From Cranoglanis bouderius (lineage: Eukaryota > Chordata > Actinopteri > Siluriformes > Cranoglanididae), in contig CM042540.1 of the NCBI GenBank assembly GCA_023630585.1, positions 27,087,269 to 27,151,268 on the forward strand: a stretch of 64,000 bases of DNA, read 5' to 3'. Positions 1 through 12,553 of the stretch are shown here, one piece after another. Each line of letters starts with the position of its first letter. Positions within the stretch are counted from its first letter, which is position 1. A program made the translations under genes and the position numbers. The notes beneath the pieces are model-generated. The model was not told the origin of the DNA. It searched no databases and saw nothing but the letters and a program-made list of their open reading frames with translations.

Positions 1-983
1 TAGTCAGAAGGGAATATTTAAATGCAGTTTTCTTCCTTTTCACTTTTTGGAGTAAACAGCCTCAGTGTTGAAATACACCGAAAAGAGAAACATATTTCAG
101 TTCAGGAAGACCTGTAGTTTTCAGAGCTATATAGTGGAAAATGTCAAACTTTCACTATGCGAAGAGTTGTCCCAAGCTGCCGCATAATTGTCTGCTGCTG
201 CTATCGTCATCTTTTCACTATTTAGTGTTATGTGTACTGTTAAGTGTTATGAGCTCATACAAACTCAGGGTGGATGGAGGGGATTTCCCTGTCTCTGCTT
301 TTAATACCCCCACCCCTTCATTCATTCATTTTTAGCATTTCTTCTAGCTACCAGTATTTCAGGATGTTACATATCCTCCTGAGTGGAATGAATCAGTAGG
401 CGTATATGTATGTAACTGACAGTTCGATGACAGCGACTTGTGCTTTGAATGGCAAGATTAGTCTAGTTCCATAGTTTGTCGCTGTCATTGTCAACCATTT
501 TTAGCGTCCAAGGTGGTGCACAGTTACTAGCAAGCATTTACGTTTGCTAGTTAAGGGACATTAAGATGAAACGGATGCACAGTTCTTTGTGCCTGAATAT
601 CTCACCCTGACAAGTCGGCAAACATTACCACTTTGGATGATGAAAATAACCAGCCACCACCCATGGTCACAGGTCCAACACAGGTCCAGGCAGAGGCCCA
701 AGCCTGGCTGGAGGCTATGTTGACCCAGAGTGCTTCACAAATATTAAAAGATGGATGTAAATGGCTAGGTTGTCTCCACCCCCTCCCAACCCCGTTTTTA
801 CCCTGGTTAAGAAAATAGACATTTTCTAGTAAAATGATTTGTCCCTTAATAGGGCTTAGATACAAATGTAGAGTTCAGATAGTGTGTGTTTCTGAGCTGT
901 GTGTTTGGAAGAGCAAACAGAGCATGCATTTTGTTTTACCACCTCACGCTCACTGACTCTCTATCTCTCCTGTTCCATCTCAG
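1..983 (+). other. rasgrf2: rasgrf2 intron (left edge of window)
   Basis: No exon is recognised here. The stretch precedes the first recognisable rasgrf2 exon and ends in a pyrimidine-rich tract and an AG acceptor at 982-983. The upstream exons, which would encode the first PH domain, IQ motif and DH domain, must lie left of the window. A short open stretch around 633-790 has no family resemblance I can name. Confidence 0.6.
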
Positions 984-1144
984 GCTCTTTGATCCAGCTC
1001 CCCTCAGTGGAGAGGGGGAAGCTCAGCAAGGTGCGACTGGGTTCTCTCTCTCTGAAGAAAGAAGGAGACAGGCAGTGCTTCCTGTTCACCAAGCATTTCC
1101 TCATCTGTACTCGTAGCTCAGGAGGCAAGCTGCACCTGCTCAAA
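984..1144 (+). CDS. rasgrf2: rasgrf2 exon: start of second PH domain
   Basis: The exon encodes SLIQLPSVERGKLSK followed by CFLFTKHFLICTRSSGGK, the first beta strands of the PH domain after the DH domain. The acceptor AG is at 982-983 and the donor GTTAGT starts at 1145. Entry is with two bases completing a Gly codon and the exit phase is 0. A (CA)n tract sits 28 nt downstream of the donor. Confidence 0.9.
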
Positions 1145-1172
1145 GTTAGTCAAACACACATGCATGCGTGCA

Positions 1173-1214
<42 letters not shown>

Positions 1215-4200
1215 TCTCGCTTTCATGTACAGGATCAACAGTTACGTAAATTTAAACAGCTGTCCAACGTTCTGCCTGTCCGTTTAGATTTATGTGAATG
1301 AAAGGTCGGTTATGATTAGGAAACTTACCTTAGCATTTAACGTCAGTCTAAAACGTAGCAGCAGTTGCTCGATTATTCTGATTCTCATGTCAGTGATGTA
1401 AAACACATACGACAAGCCTCTCCATACATTTTTCCTCCAGCCCACACTCTCACACTGTCTTATTCTCTTCATCTGTCTTTAGTGAACACACTTCTGCACA
1501 CAGCCTCCATTTCTCCATTTCAAATGTAAATAACTCCACAACTGGCAAACCTGCTGTTTCAGCTTTAACTGTGAATTCTGAGATGTTATTATTATGACTG
1601 GAGGCAAAAGAAATGGCAATTACAGTGGAGAATAAATGTGAGAGTCTTTGTGGAGTAGAGCTCATTTTAAATTGCTGGAACATTGAAAATGATAAGCCCT
1701 GCTGACCTCTGAAACACTGATCGCACACAAGAGGTTGTTATTTTCCGTAATTGTACATTTATGAGTTTCCCTGTTTTACATTCTGAAACAACAGTGGTTA
1801 CGCAGTCGGCTGTTTTTGTTTGCAGGACATTTTTAGACCTGTCAGAGAGTGAATTATTTAAGTAACGTAACACTTTCAAATTAAATCACGACCATTATAA
1901 CACAACATAGAATCTGGGAAACAGAAACATAGCAGGCTAAATTTGGGCAAATATCTAACGACAGCTTCTTAAAATACTCTCATTTAGATCAAATATTGTT
2001 ATGTATCATTTGACACGGGGGAAAAATGATCATTAGTGGTATCTTATTGTCTTGACCCTATGAATTTCAAAGTTTTTTTTAATTGACACTTCAGTCGTGT
2101 AATTTTTTTCTTGTCTGTTTTTTTCTATATATTTATGTATTATTATATCTATCATCTATTTTTATATCCTTGGTTTTTGTCATTATACTCTTGCATATTC
2201 TGTGAATGCTATAACAATGATGGGAGCTCAGTTGAAACAGGTTTTTTTTTTTTTTTTCTTTCTGTTAAAAGAAAATAAATATAAATACTCTCAACAAAAA
2301 CACTCACTTCCAGACCTGGAAAAGTATGATTTATTATTATTATTATTATTTTTTTTTTTTAATTAATAGTCTTTTGTCAATGGAATATTATTTTATCATT
2401 AGACTTTCCACCTGTGGTCCAAGTATTGTTTGATATTTATTGCACACTTTTCTGGCTACATGCTTCAGAATCTTTTGCAATTTCTTCTCATTTCCACACT
2501 ATTAAGGATTTCCTAATGCATTTCATGCTTCGTCTTTTTTTTAATCATGCGATTAATAATCTTTTAAAAAAAACAAAATACAGAGAAAAACAAGCATGGG
2601 AGGTTTAAAAAAAATCTGGGGAAACAAGCCTTGAAAAGTCCGGAATTTTTTCATGAGGGGATAATATTATTATTCCTCTTACTGATCCAATTCCATTGAC
2701 ATATGGACACATGCACATTGAGGGCAGTAATATTCATATTTAATGACATCCTGTAATCATTGCAGCAAGGTGGCGTACTATCCCTGATCGAGTGCACCCT
2801 CATCGAGGAACCCGACGCCAATGATGAAGACTGTGAGTCCCCCTCTCGGCCCATTAACTCTCCTCCTCAGACCCACATGGCTTGATGACACAAAGCTGCT
2901 AATGCATTCCATATTTTGTCACAGGTTAATTAACTGCCAAAAGCAGGTCTAAAGATGGAGCTCAAACTAGCTCTTGTAAATGTCACATGGATCAATGCTA
3001 TCATCATACAGATCCATTAGCTCCTCTGAAGGTCGGGCTGGAATGCCCATTTGAATGCTTTATGACCGTCCGGTGATGTTCCTGTCATAGTTAATGAGAA
3101 TAATCTCATAGGGTTCATTAGGTGGATGCTATTGTTTGTCCAGTAGGTTGGCAAAGATATGCTTGTGTGTTCATTTGGAGATTCAAAGTAACCAAAATAA
3201 TCTAGATGCCTGAGTAAAGTATAAGCTTTACAATGACTTATGTGGCTTATATTTGTATAGAAGCTTTAAGTGGTCATCAATATATTGTAATTTTATACAC
3301 ATGAAACATTCTTGCAATACAAAATTTACACAAATCGACCCTGTAAAATGCAGCGGTGCTGAATGTAAATACAACTGCCTGTGTGACATTGAATGACTAC
3401 TGGATATCCATATGTGAGCTGGTGTGTGTTTGACTCTCAGCTAAGACCTCAGGGCAGGTGTTTGGCCACCTGGACTTTAAGATCGTGGTGGAATCTGCAG
3501 ACGCTCCTGCATTTACAGTGGTTCTTCTGGCTCCATCACGACAGGAGAAGGCAGCCTGGACCAGCGACATCAGCCAGGTAAAAGAGCTGAGCGGAAAAAC
3601 TCTGCGCTTAACCGGTTATATTTGCTTTTTATCTATTCAGCACTTATTAATAACTTATTCAAGAGTTATGCAACACTCCAGCTGTACCTCTTATTTAACA
3701 CTTATTTAGCACTTCTCAGTTCCATTAATGAGGCAAATTGTGTAAGTTTGAGCAGGGAAATCATAAAATAGTGCCCATAAAACTGAGAATGACTTATGCA
3801 ATTGTATTATCATCTGCACTAATAAGGCAGAAGGCAGCAACTGCTCTTAGAATGAAACTGAGAAAATTGCTATTTTGGGTATAACTGGGTTGAGATCTGG
3901 TGACTGTTAAGGCTATAGCATATGATATACATAATTTTCATCCTCATCAAACCATTCAGTCAAACCTCTTGCCCTATTGATTGGAGGAGACCACTCCCAT
4001 CAGGATGGAAATCTTTCGTCATTGGATAAAGCTGATCGGTCAGATCGGCACTCGTCTGTAGATCATTAAATATAGAGCTGTTGAAGGGATAATGGTAAGG
4101 CTTTAATTAATTATAATGACAAAATGCCATGGCAAAAACAAGATCCTGCCTTGAGCCTTAGAAAGGCAGTAATCCCGGCAGCCAAACTTCAGTGCACTGC

Positions 4201-7200
4201 AGGCAAAAGTAATCCTCAGAATAAAACGGAACGTTTTTGTGTAAATTTCACATATGCCACAGAGAGATGACTTTATCACGGGGGTTCACTGGCTCAATGT
4301 GTTCTCTGCCCCTGTGTAAATTTAATTAAACACCACGTTTATTTTACAATGTCACTTTGTTTAATGACTTCAGCCCAGTGTAGTACAAAATATAAAGTTT
4401 TCGTCTTGTACCTCTTGTGTGATGTGCAGTGTATTGATAACATCCGCTGTAATGGCCTGATGACCAGTGTGTTTGAAGAGAACTCCAAAGTCACTGTGCC
4501 GCACATGATCAAGTAAGGCGCGATGTGTGTTTTCATTCTCGTACGTGCTATTTGTCTGTGTGTGTATGTGTGTGTGCATTTGTGTATTCGTGTATTTGTG
4601 TGTGCTGCCTGCTTTTAGGCACTTGTCCTGCCCCTGCCTTTGTGCTGTTTCTGTGTATTTACTTTCAGCCGATCATTATCACTGTGTGTGTTTTTTTGAA
4701 TGTCAGTCCTTAGTGAAAATGTTTTTTCCCCCCATAAAATTCATTAACTGTCAATTACATGTAGCTCCAACACCACATTTTCCCCTTTTCATCGCATCTC
4801 TGAGTACACGCTGGCTTTGGCTCATGAGGCTGCTTTGCTGTATGCTCCTCATCAGATCTGATGCGCGTCTCCATAAAGACGATGTTGACATTTGCTTCAG
4901 CAAGACGCTCAACTCCTGCAAGGTTCCCCAGATCCGCTACGCCAGCGTGGAGCGGCTGCTGGAGAGGCTGACAGACCTGCGCTTCCTTTCTATCGACTTC
5001 CTTAACACCTTCCTGCACACGTATCGCATCTTCACCTCCGCTGTTGTGGTCATGGACAAGCTGGCTGACATCTATAAGAAGCCCTTCACCTCCATACCAG
5101 TCAGGTGATTTAGTCTGACAGCGGCCTGGTTTGTGCAAGCAGAAGATCCAGACTGCTTACTTTTTTTCTTTCTTTTTTTCTTTTTATTTTACTGGAGTAG
5201 AGGGAAGAGGTTGTAGAGCTTTTAATTAACAGCAGGAAGTACACTTGAGGTCATAAGTTTACATACGCCTTGCAGAATCTGCAAAATCTTCATAATTTTT
5301 TTTTAAAAAATAAGAGAGATCATAAAAATTGCATTTAGTTTTTTATTTAGTCCTGCCCTGAATAATCTATTTCACATAACAGACGTGTACATATAGTCCA
5401 CAAGACACAATACTAACTGAATTTACACAAACGAACCAGTTCAAAAGTTTACACACCCTCGATTCTTAATACTGTGTGCCGTTACCTGGATGATCAGCGA
5501 CTGTTTATATGTTTTGTGTTAGCTGTTCACGAGTCCCTGGTTTGTCCTGAGCAGTTAAACTGCCCACTGTTCTTCAGAAAAATCCTCCAGGTCCTGCACA
5601 TTCTTTGGTTTTCCAGCATCTTCTACATATTTGACGCCTTTCCAACAGCGACTATATGATGCTGAGATCCATCTTTTCACCCTGAGGGCGACTGAGGGAC
5701 TCGAACTCAACTATTACAAAAGGTGCGAACATTCACTGATGCTCAAGAAGGCAACACGGTACATTAAGAGCCAGGGGGGTGTAAACTTTTGAACAGGATG
5801 ATCGGTGTAAATTGTTATTATTTTGTCTTCTGGGAAACATGTAAATATCTTATTTAGCTTCTGAAGGGCAGCACTAAATATCAAAATAATGAATAAACAA
5901 AATAATGAATGTGCAGAATGTGCAGGACCTGGAGGATTTTTCTGAAGAACAGTGGACAGTTTAACCGCTCAGGACGAACCAGGGACTCATGAACATTTAA
6001 CACAAAACATATAAACAGTCGTTGATCATCCAGGTAACAGCACACAGTATTAAGAATCAAGCGTACAATATGTAAACTTTTGAACTGGTTCGTTTGTGTA
6101 AATTCAGTTAGTATTGTGTCTTGTGGACTATATGTACACATCTGTTATGTGAAATGCAGATTCTGCAAGGCGTATGCAAACATATGACCTCAACTGTAGA
6201 ATAACTGATTCAAATCAGTTATGGATTGAATGTATATTCTTATGGAAAAAATCTGAAATGCTACACTGGTACAACTGGTATATTAATAATATTGCACAAG
6301 CAAGAGTGATCTTGTAGTGAATATCAGCATGGCTGTGATTTGGCCACACAGTTCCCTCCACTAATATCGGCCCCCTCGGTAAATATGTGCAAAGAAGGCT
6401 GTGAAAATGTGTCTTTATTGTTTAACCTTTTGATCTTTTGTTCAAAAATTCACAAAAATACTCTGCTTTCATAGATATCAAACAATTGCAAGCACAACAC
6501 AGGTTTATCCAAAAAATCTTTTGGTTAAATATAGGTGTGCAACAATTATTGGCACCCTTAAAGTCAATACTTTGTGCTACCTCCCTTTGCCAAGATAACA
6601 GCTCTGAGTCTTCTCCTATAATGCCTGATGAGGTTGGAGAATACATGGCAAGGGATCTGAGACCATTCCTCCCCATGCTGGTGGACTCTCCTCTTCAGTT
6701 CACCCCTCAGGTTTTCTATGGGTTTCAAGTCAGGGGACTGGGATGGCCAGGGCAGGACCTTGATTTTGTGGTCAGTAAACCGTTTCTGTGTTGATTTTGA
6801 TGTATGTTTTGGATCATCGGCCCATTTGAAGCTTTCTGGCAGAGGCAGTCAGGTTTTCATTTAATATCTGTTGATATTTGATAGAGTCCATGATGCCATG
6901 TATCCTAACAAAATGTCCAGGTCCTCTGGCAGAAAAACAGCCCCAAAACATTAAAGAGCCTCCATCATATTTAACCGTGAGCATGAGGTACTTTTCCATA
7001 TGGCTACCTCTCTGTGTGCGCCAAAACCACCTCTGGTATTTATTGGCAAAAAGCTCTATTTTGGTTTCATCTGACCATAGAACCCGATCCCATTTGAAGA
7101 CACTTGAGTTTGTTTTTGGATGAGAGTAGAGGCTTTTTTCTTGAAACCCTTCCAAACAACTTGTGGTGATGTAGGTGACTTCGGATTGTAGTTTTGGAGA

Positions 7201-10200
7201 CTTTCTGACCCCAAGACGCGACTAACTTCTGCAATTCTCCAGCTGTGATCCTTGGAGATTTTTTGGCCACTCGAACCATCCTCCTCACAGTGCGTTGAGA
7301 CGATACAGACACACGTCCAGAGCTTCCAGAGTATTTTTGTGAATTTTTTTTTTTTTTTTAAATAAAAGCTCAAAACGTTAAACATATATACCAAGGGTGC
7401 CAATATTAGTGGAGGACACTGTAGGCATGAAAATAGTTTTCAAAGAAGTCACAGCTGGATGGAGCCTTACGTGTTGCTAAAGAATTTTAAACACTGTAGG
7501 CCAGTTTTTAGTAACAAACACACAAAGAAGTGTGTAGAAGTGTGAAGTGGTAATGCTTTGCCTTAAGGTTCCCTTAATTAACATTATTAACTGCATTAGT
7601 TAACAAAAACAAACCACGAACTTCAGAATGGATCAGTCATAAGTTACAAAGTAACTTAACAAATGTATTAAAATATTAATGTAATATTATTTCCACTTGC
7701 ATTGGCTGATGTTTATTCAATCCAAATAAAAAATAAAAAATTAAATTACTAAATGTTACGAAATGTTCCTAAACGTACTAAATATAAATTGTTAGCTAAA
7801 CAGTGTTAATTAAGCGGATATTAAATTAAAGTGCTATCAAAAAGTCAGTATTTTACGTTGTTTGATAAACTACTGAAGGCTGAAAACAATTTTGTTAATA
7901 TAACCTCATTTAATATTAATTTCACACTACTCCTACTTACAGTAATACAACTGACTGAATCAGTGTGAATCAGTTGACACGTCATTACACATAGAACATT
8001 ATATACTTCTTAAAATCATCAGAATCTCTGTCAGTCTCACCAAATTTACTGTCATCACATACAGTACTGTGCAAAAGTCTTAGGCACAATAAAATGAAAT
8101 GATTCTACATTAAAAAAAACAAACAAAAAAAAAAACGTAAAGAGCAGTAAACAGTAGTAAATGAAACAAAGTCAATATTTGGTGTGACAAAAAATAAATA
8201 AATTAAAATAGTAGTCTCCGGTACAATGAGTGCAGTTTTATAAGGAAATGAGAGGGTAAGTTTTATTGAGCATCTTGCAGAACCAGACACAGTTCTTCTG
8301 GACACTTTGACTTTCGCACTCGCTTCTTATTTTTGCAGCGAAACCCAGCAGCCTTCATTGTGTTTACTGTCTGAAAAGTGTCTCTTACTGTAATACGCTG
8401 CTTTCTTTAATGACATGTAAACATTTTTCTGTAACATTTAATTTTGTGCTAGAAAACTAATGTTTGGGAATCTAAAATGTTTTTTTTTGTACTGACTTGA
8501 TAATGTAGACGTCATAAAATAAAAAAATCTCTAACAAAGTTTGTACTAAAAAAAAAAAAAAAAGGGTGCCTAAAACTTTTGCACAGTACTGTAGATGAAG
8601 AATCAGGCAATATAAACTCTTTCTTAGTTTATGACTTTTCATGACTACTGGGAAAACTGACAAAGGTCTAATAATTCTGCGAATTGCTACAATTCTTGAT
8701 AAAGCTTCATTTAAAGGTTTCTTGCATATTTTAAAGATTACTGTTTGATATCATTTTCTCATTTGTGCAACGTTTTGTTGTTGTGTTTCATGTCCCTCAT
8801 TGCCCTCCATAATCTGCTGTCACACAGGATCCAGTATCCCTCATTCAATCGCTTGTCTATCACATCCTTCTGTCCAGATTACAGCTTGAAGATGAGGAAG
8901 ATAGCCATGGACCAATCAAAGTAACATATCATTTAGCACCTCTCTCTCTCTCTCTCTCTCTCTCTCTAGCCTAGATAGATAGATAGATGGATGCTGTTGG
9001 CAATTACAGGCATAATCATGTTCATGTGTTTGATATATGTAATGACAGTGAGTTTAAAAAAACGTATAATGGTGTTTGCAGGTGTATTTCACTGATTGTG
9101 AAGTTGTAAGGTCAGTCACCTATTAATGCAGCACAAAGCTTACACAACTCTCTCGGCCACATGAAAATGGCAGAAGATGAACTGCAAGTATCATCCGCAA
9201 GTAATGTTTTACACGAAACAAGAAATGCCTTCTCCAGAATGCTATTATCAAACCAGTCATCACTACTGATGATAGTATTTTTTATTATTTTTTTTTATAA
9301 CCGAATATCAACAATGATTGGCTGATTGGTTTACATGGTAAACTCAAAAATGAATAAAATTCCATGACACTGTCATATTACAATAATAAAAAAAACAGTA
9401 ACATGAACACGAAAGCATAGTTGGGTTAATACCACACGAAAAACAAACACCTAAATGCCGACAACAAGTATGTTTTCTGAAACTGCAAAGCCATGCAGTC
9501 TTCTACATAGGAACTGTAATTGTACTGAATTTGCAAGAAATATGTCATGTGATTATTAAGAGACGTAACGGTTTAATTTGAATTTTATGATATCATGCAA
9601 TGGGATTATTTATATGAGTGTATGAACTTAGCAGTTTCACGAATAGGTTTTAAGGAGCAATTCTTAGAGCTGAGAACTTTTAGTGTCACTTAGAACTCTT
9701 AGTGTTAGATAATCTTTGTAAATATGGTTAGCTGTACTTTTTTCCTCTCCAATCTGTAGCCGCTCTTTCTATTATCTTATGGCCTATGATGTCAGTCATG
9801 TGTGCTTTTATTACTTTCATAACATAAATCCAAATAAACTCCTCAGCAATCAGCTGAGATTTAGAAGGTCAATTTCCTGAACAAAGCTGAATCACTAAAT
9901 CACACAATCAATCATGATTTTTCACTGAAAGTGTCTTTGCTTAATCCATGTCTGCCAGACAGTCTTCTTGTTTTTCAGCACCATAATCCTTGTTCACTAA
10001 ATTGTACCCAGTCTTAAATGCACCTCATCCATCTTTCATCTTTGTTCCCTCTGTTCTTCAGTCAAAGAGGAATAAATGTTTCCTCTCTATCGGAAAATCT
10101 GGCAGGCAGCATACTCTCTGCCTCACACTGTCACATATGTTCTCCCAAACTCAGGTCCCTGGAGCTTTTCTTCGCTACCAACCAGAACAACCGCTCCAGC

Positions 10201-12520
10201 AGTACGGGCAGTGAGCATCCCAACGAGAAATCTCCCCGCCTGTGCAGGAAATTCTCCTCGCCTCCTCCTCTCTCCATCCCCTCACGCACATCCTCTCCTG
10301 TGCGAGCCCGTAAGCTCTCCCTCAACTCTCCACTCAGCTCCAGGGTGGCTGCACTGGACCTGTCCAACCCGGTGTCCTCCTCTGCCGCCAGCAGCCCCAC
10401 CTCAGCTAACCCCTGCACCTCACCTCCTCCCTCCTCCAACATCAAGTCTCCTCAGGATCCTTCACCTGAGCAGAGTCCTGGTGCCATTGATGACAGCGCA
10501 GACACACCACGCATCGACGCACTCTCTGGAAAACTGCGCCGTAGCTTTCGGAGGGGTAAGATTGCCTCTTTGTTACTTGTCCGGAGGGAAGGATATGGTC
10601 AGGTGATGGAAGGTCTGTACTTTAATAAGGCCTCAAGCATATAATACGTCAAATCGTATAGTTACTAGAATCATCAGAATCTCTAACGGATTCAAGAGAT
10701 TTAATGCTATAATAGAGACGACGTATCAGCCAGTATAAGCTCTGTGTCTCAGAGGGTTTGCATCCATAAAAGCACACAAGAAGACAGAAAATGCATTTAT
10801 TGTAAGTTATGTCAGCCAGTTGGTTGTTTCTACTGCTATAGGATCAATGTGAAATCTATAAAAGAAAGCTAAACATATATCATGATGCCTCTGGCACACA
10901 TTTGCTTCTTTAAGGGGAATGAGATGAATCAGATTTATTAGATATCCCCCCAACCGCATCCCTATATAATGTACTCCTTCTAATCTTACAAATTTTTCCT
11001 ATAAATTTCCCCACCATAAATGTTACCATTAGTAGTGGAAAAAATGATTATGATGTTTATTATGATTGTTGCAACAACATTAAATGGGTAACGAACCATG
11101 GACTTGGAAAGTTCTTTACAGAACCAAAAACGGCCCTTTAGGGAACCAAAAATAATTCTTCTAAGAACCTTTTCTGGCGCTTTTATTATTATTATTTTTT
11201 TTTTTAAAAGGGAAAGGTTCCCCTTGGCTAAAGTATGACCTAAACATCTTCACATCTGAGAAAACAAAGCACTTTTAAAGCCACAAGTAATGCCAAGATA
11301 AAGTTTCTAATTGAATGTTTTTCTTTCCCCTGAAGCGTGGTTCCTTTTATGTGATACGGAATCCTGCATCTTTAATAGCTTTTCTAAATGAACGTGTTCA
11401 GTCTGAAGGCCAAATCCTAAAAACAACTCTTTCCTTTATATATATCAACAACAACTTGTAAACCACAGGAGCGAGTAATGTGCAAGCGCTCTGCTAATGC
11501 AAAACAGAATTTCCTGAGCTGTTTGCTTAACGAAGTACTCTGCATTAAAGCTTTTCTGTTGCCTGCTGGTTGTAAAAGTTCAGTATGGTGTATCAGCCAT
11601 TTGTCCTTTATTACACAAATGGAAATGTCATGTCCTATAATTCTCAGCTTTGTCAGCATATTCATATGTTGATAATTGTTCTCAGAGTTTGTTTTGCCTG
11701 CAAAGAACGGACCATTCTGACTTTCATGCGGCCTCCTGCAGAGTTCCCAAACTCAACCCAGCTAACAGCATTCAGTTTCTTCTTTACAAATTGCAATAAT
11801 GGCCCTGTTGTTTTTTTTTTTTGTTGTATTTCTTGTATCTATTGCCTGCAACTCGGAGATGGGTGTTATCGCACACCATTAGCACTAAGGCATGGCTTTT
11901 GCACAACATCTGAGAATTCATGGGATGTCTTGCTGATCTACCGTCCTCGTTTCTCAGTTCATGGAGTTTTCATATTTTTATTTTTTTAGCCGCAGAGCAA
12001 TGGCCCAATAACCTGCAGTTCCCTTCTAACTGTGTTCTGATTGTGTGTTTTGTTACCTGTGGAAATGGAAGTGGGGAAATTGGATTTGTGCGTATCAAAG
12101 TGTGGAAAAAGATACTGATACTGATAAATCAATTTGGCACACATCAGCAGTAAAACTGTTGAGTAAATCTTCAGTAGAGTCGGTCCTGTTATTCTGTTGT
12201 TTCTTTCTTTTTCGTTGTTGAGATTGTATGTTTGATATCTAGCTTTTTGCCATTCGCGGTGAGATGCCACTGTGCCAGCTTTATTCAGTCACAGGAGGAT
12301 AGATGCCACAGTGACATAGAGATGGTCCAGAAGCAAAATCAGAAGAACAAGGAACTTCATATAGTCACACAAAATACAGGAGCCATATGAGGCTCTTATT
12401 TTTAGACTGAGATCTTCGTGAAGATCGTGTTAATGCAGGTCTAAACCCGCCACGTACATGTTTAAAAAAACCCCAAAAGATTTATACAATTGTGTTACAC
12501 AACATAATTGGTTTGCTTTA

Positions 12521-12553
<33 letters not shown>

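Larger units (their letters stand above)
5105..10154 (+). other. rasgrf2: rasgrf2 5-kb intron, mostly mobile DNA
   Basis: The intron holds a fold-back element (5240-6198), a Tc1-like element (6348-7423), a short hAT-like repeat (about 7550-7850), a short inverted-repeat element (8060-8593) and a (CT)n tract (8938-8968). No confident exon is seen. A short open stretch near 8829-8930 was considered and rejected. Confidence 0.6.

Noticed and set aside
633..818. Open frame with Gln/Ala-rich peptide before the first rasgrf2 exon
   Set aside because: No family resemblance, no splice sites in suitable phase, and mammalian RasGRF2 has no such segment between DH and PH2 that I recognise.
5474..6141. 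Two open frames, one per strand, with nearly the same peptide (YLDDQRLFICFVL...)
   Set aside because: They arise because the two arms of the fold-back element are inverted copies; no known protein matches.
8829..8932. Candidate extra rasgrf2 exon after CACACAG (open frame IQYPSFNRLSITSFCPDY...)
   Set aside because: The flanking exons join perfectly without it (IPV-Arg-SLELFF), no clear donor follows in phase, and I recall no RasGRF segment with this peptide.
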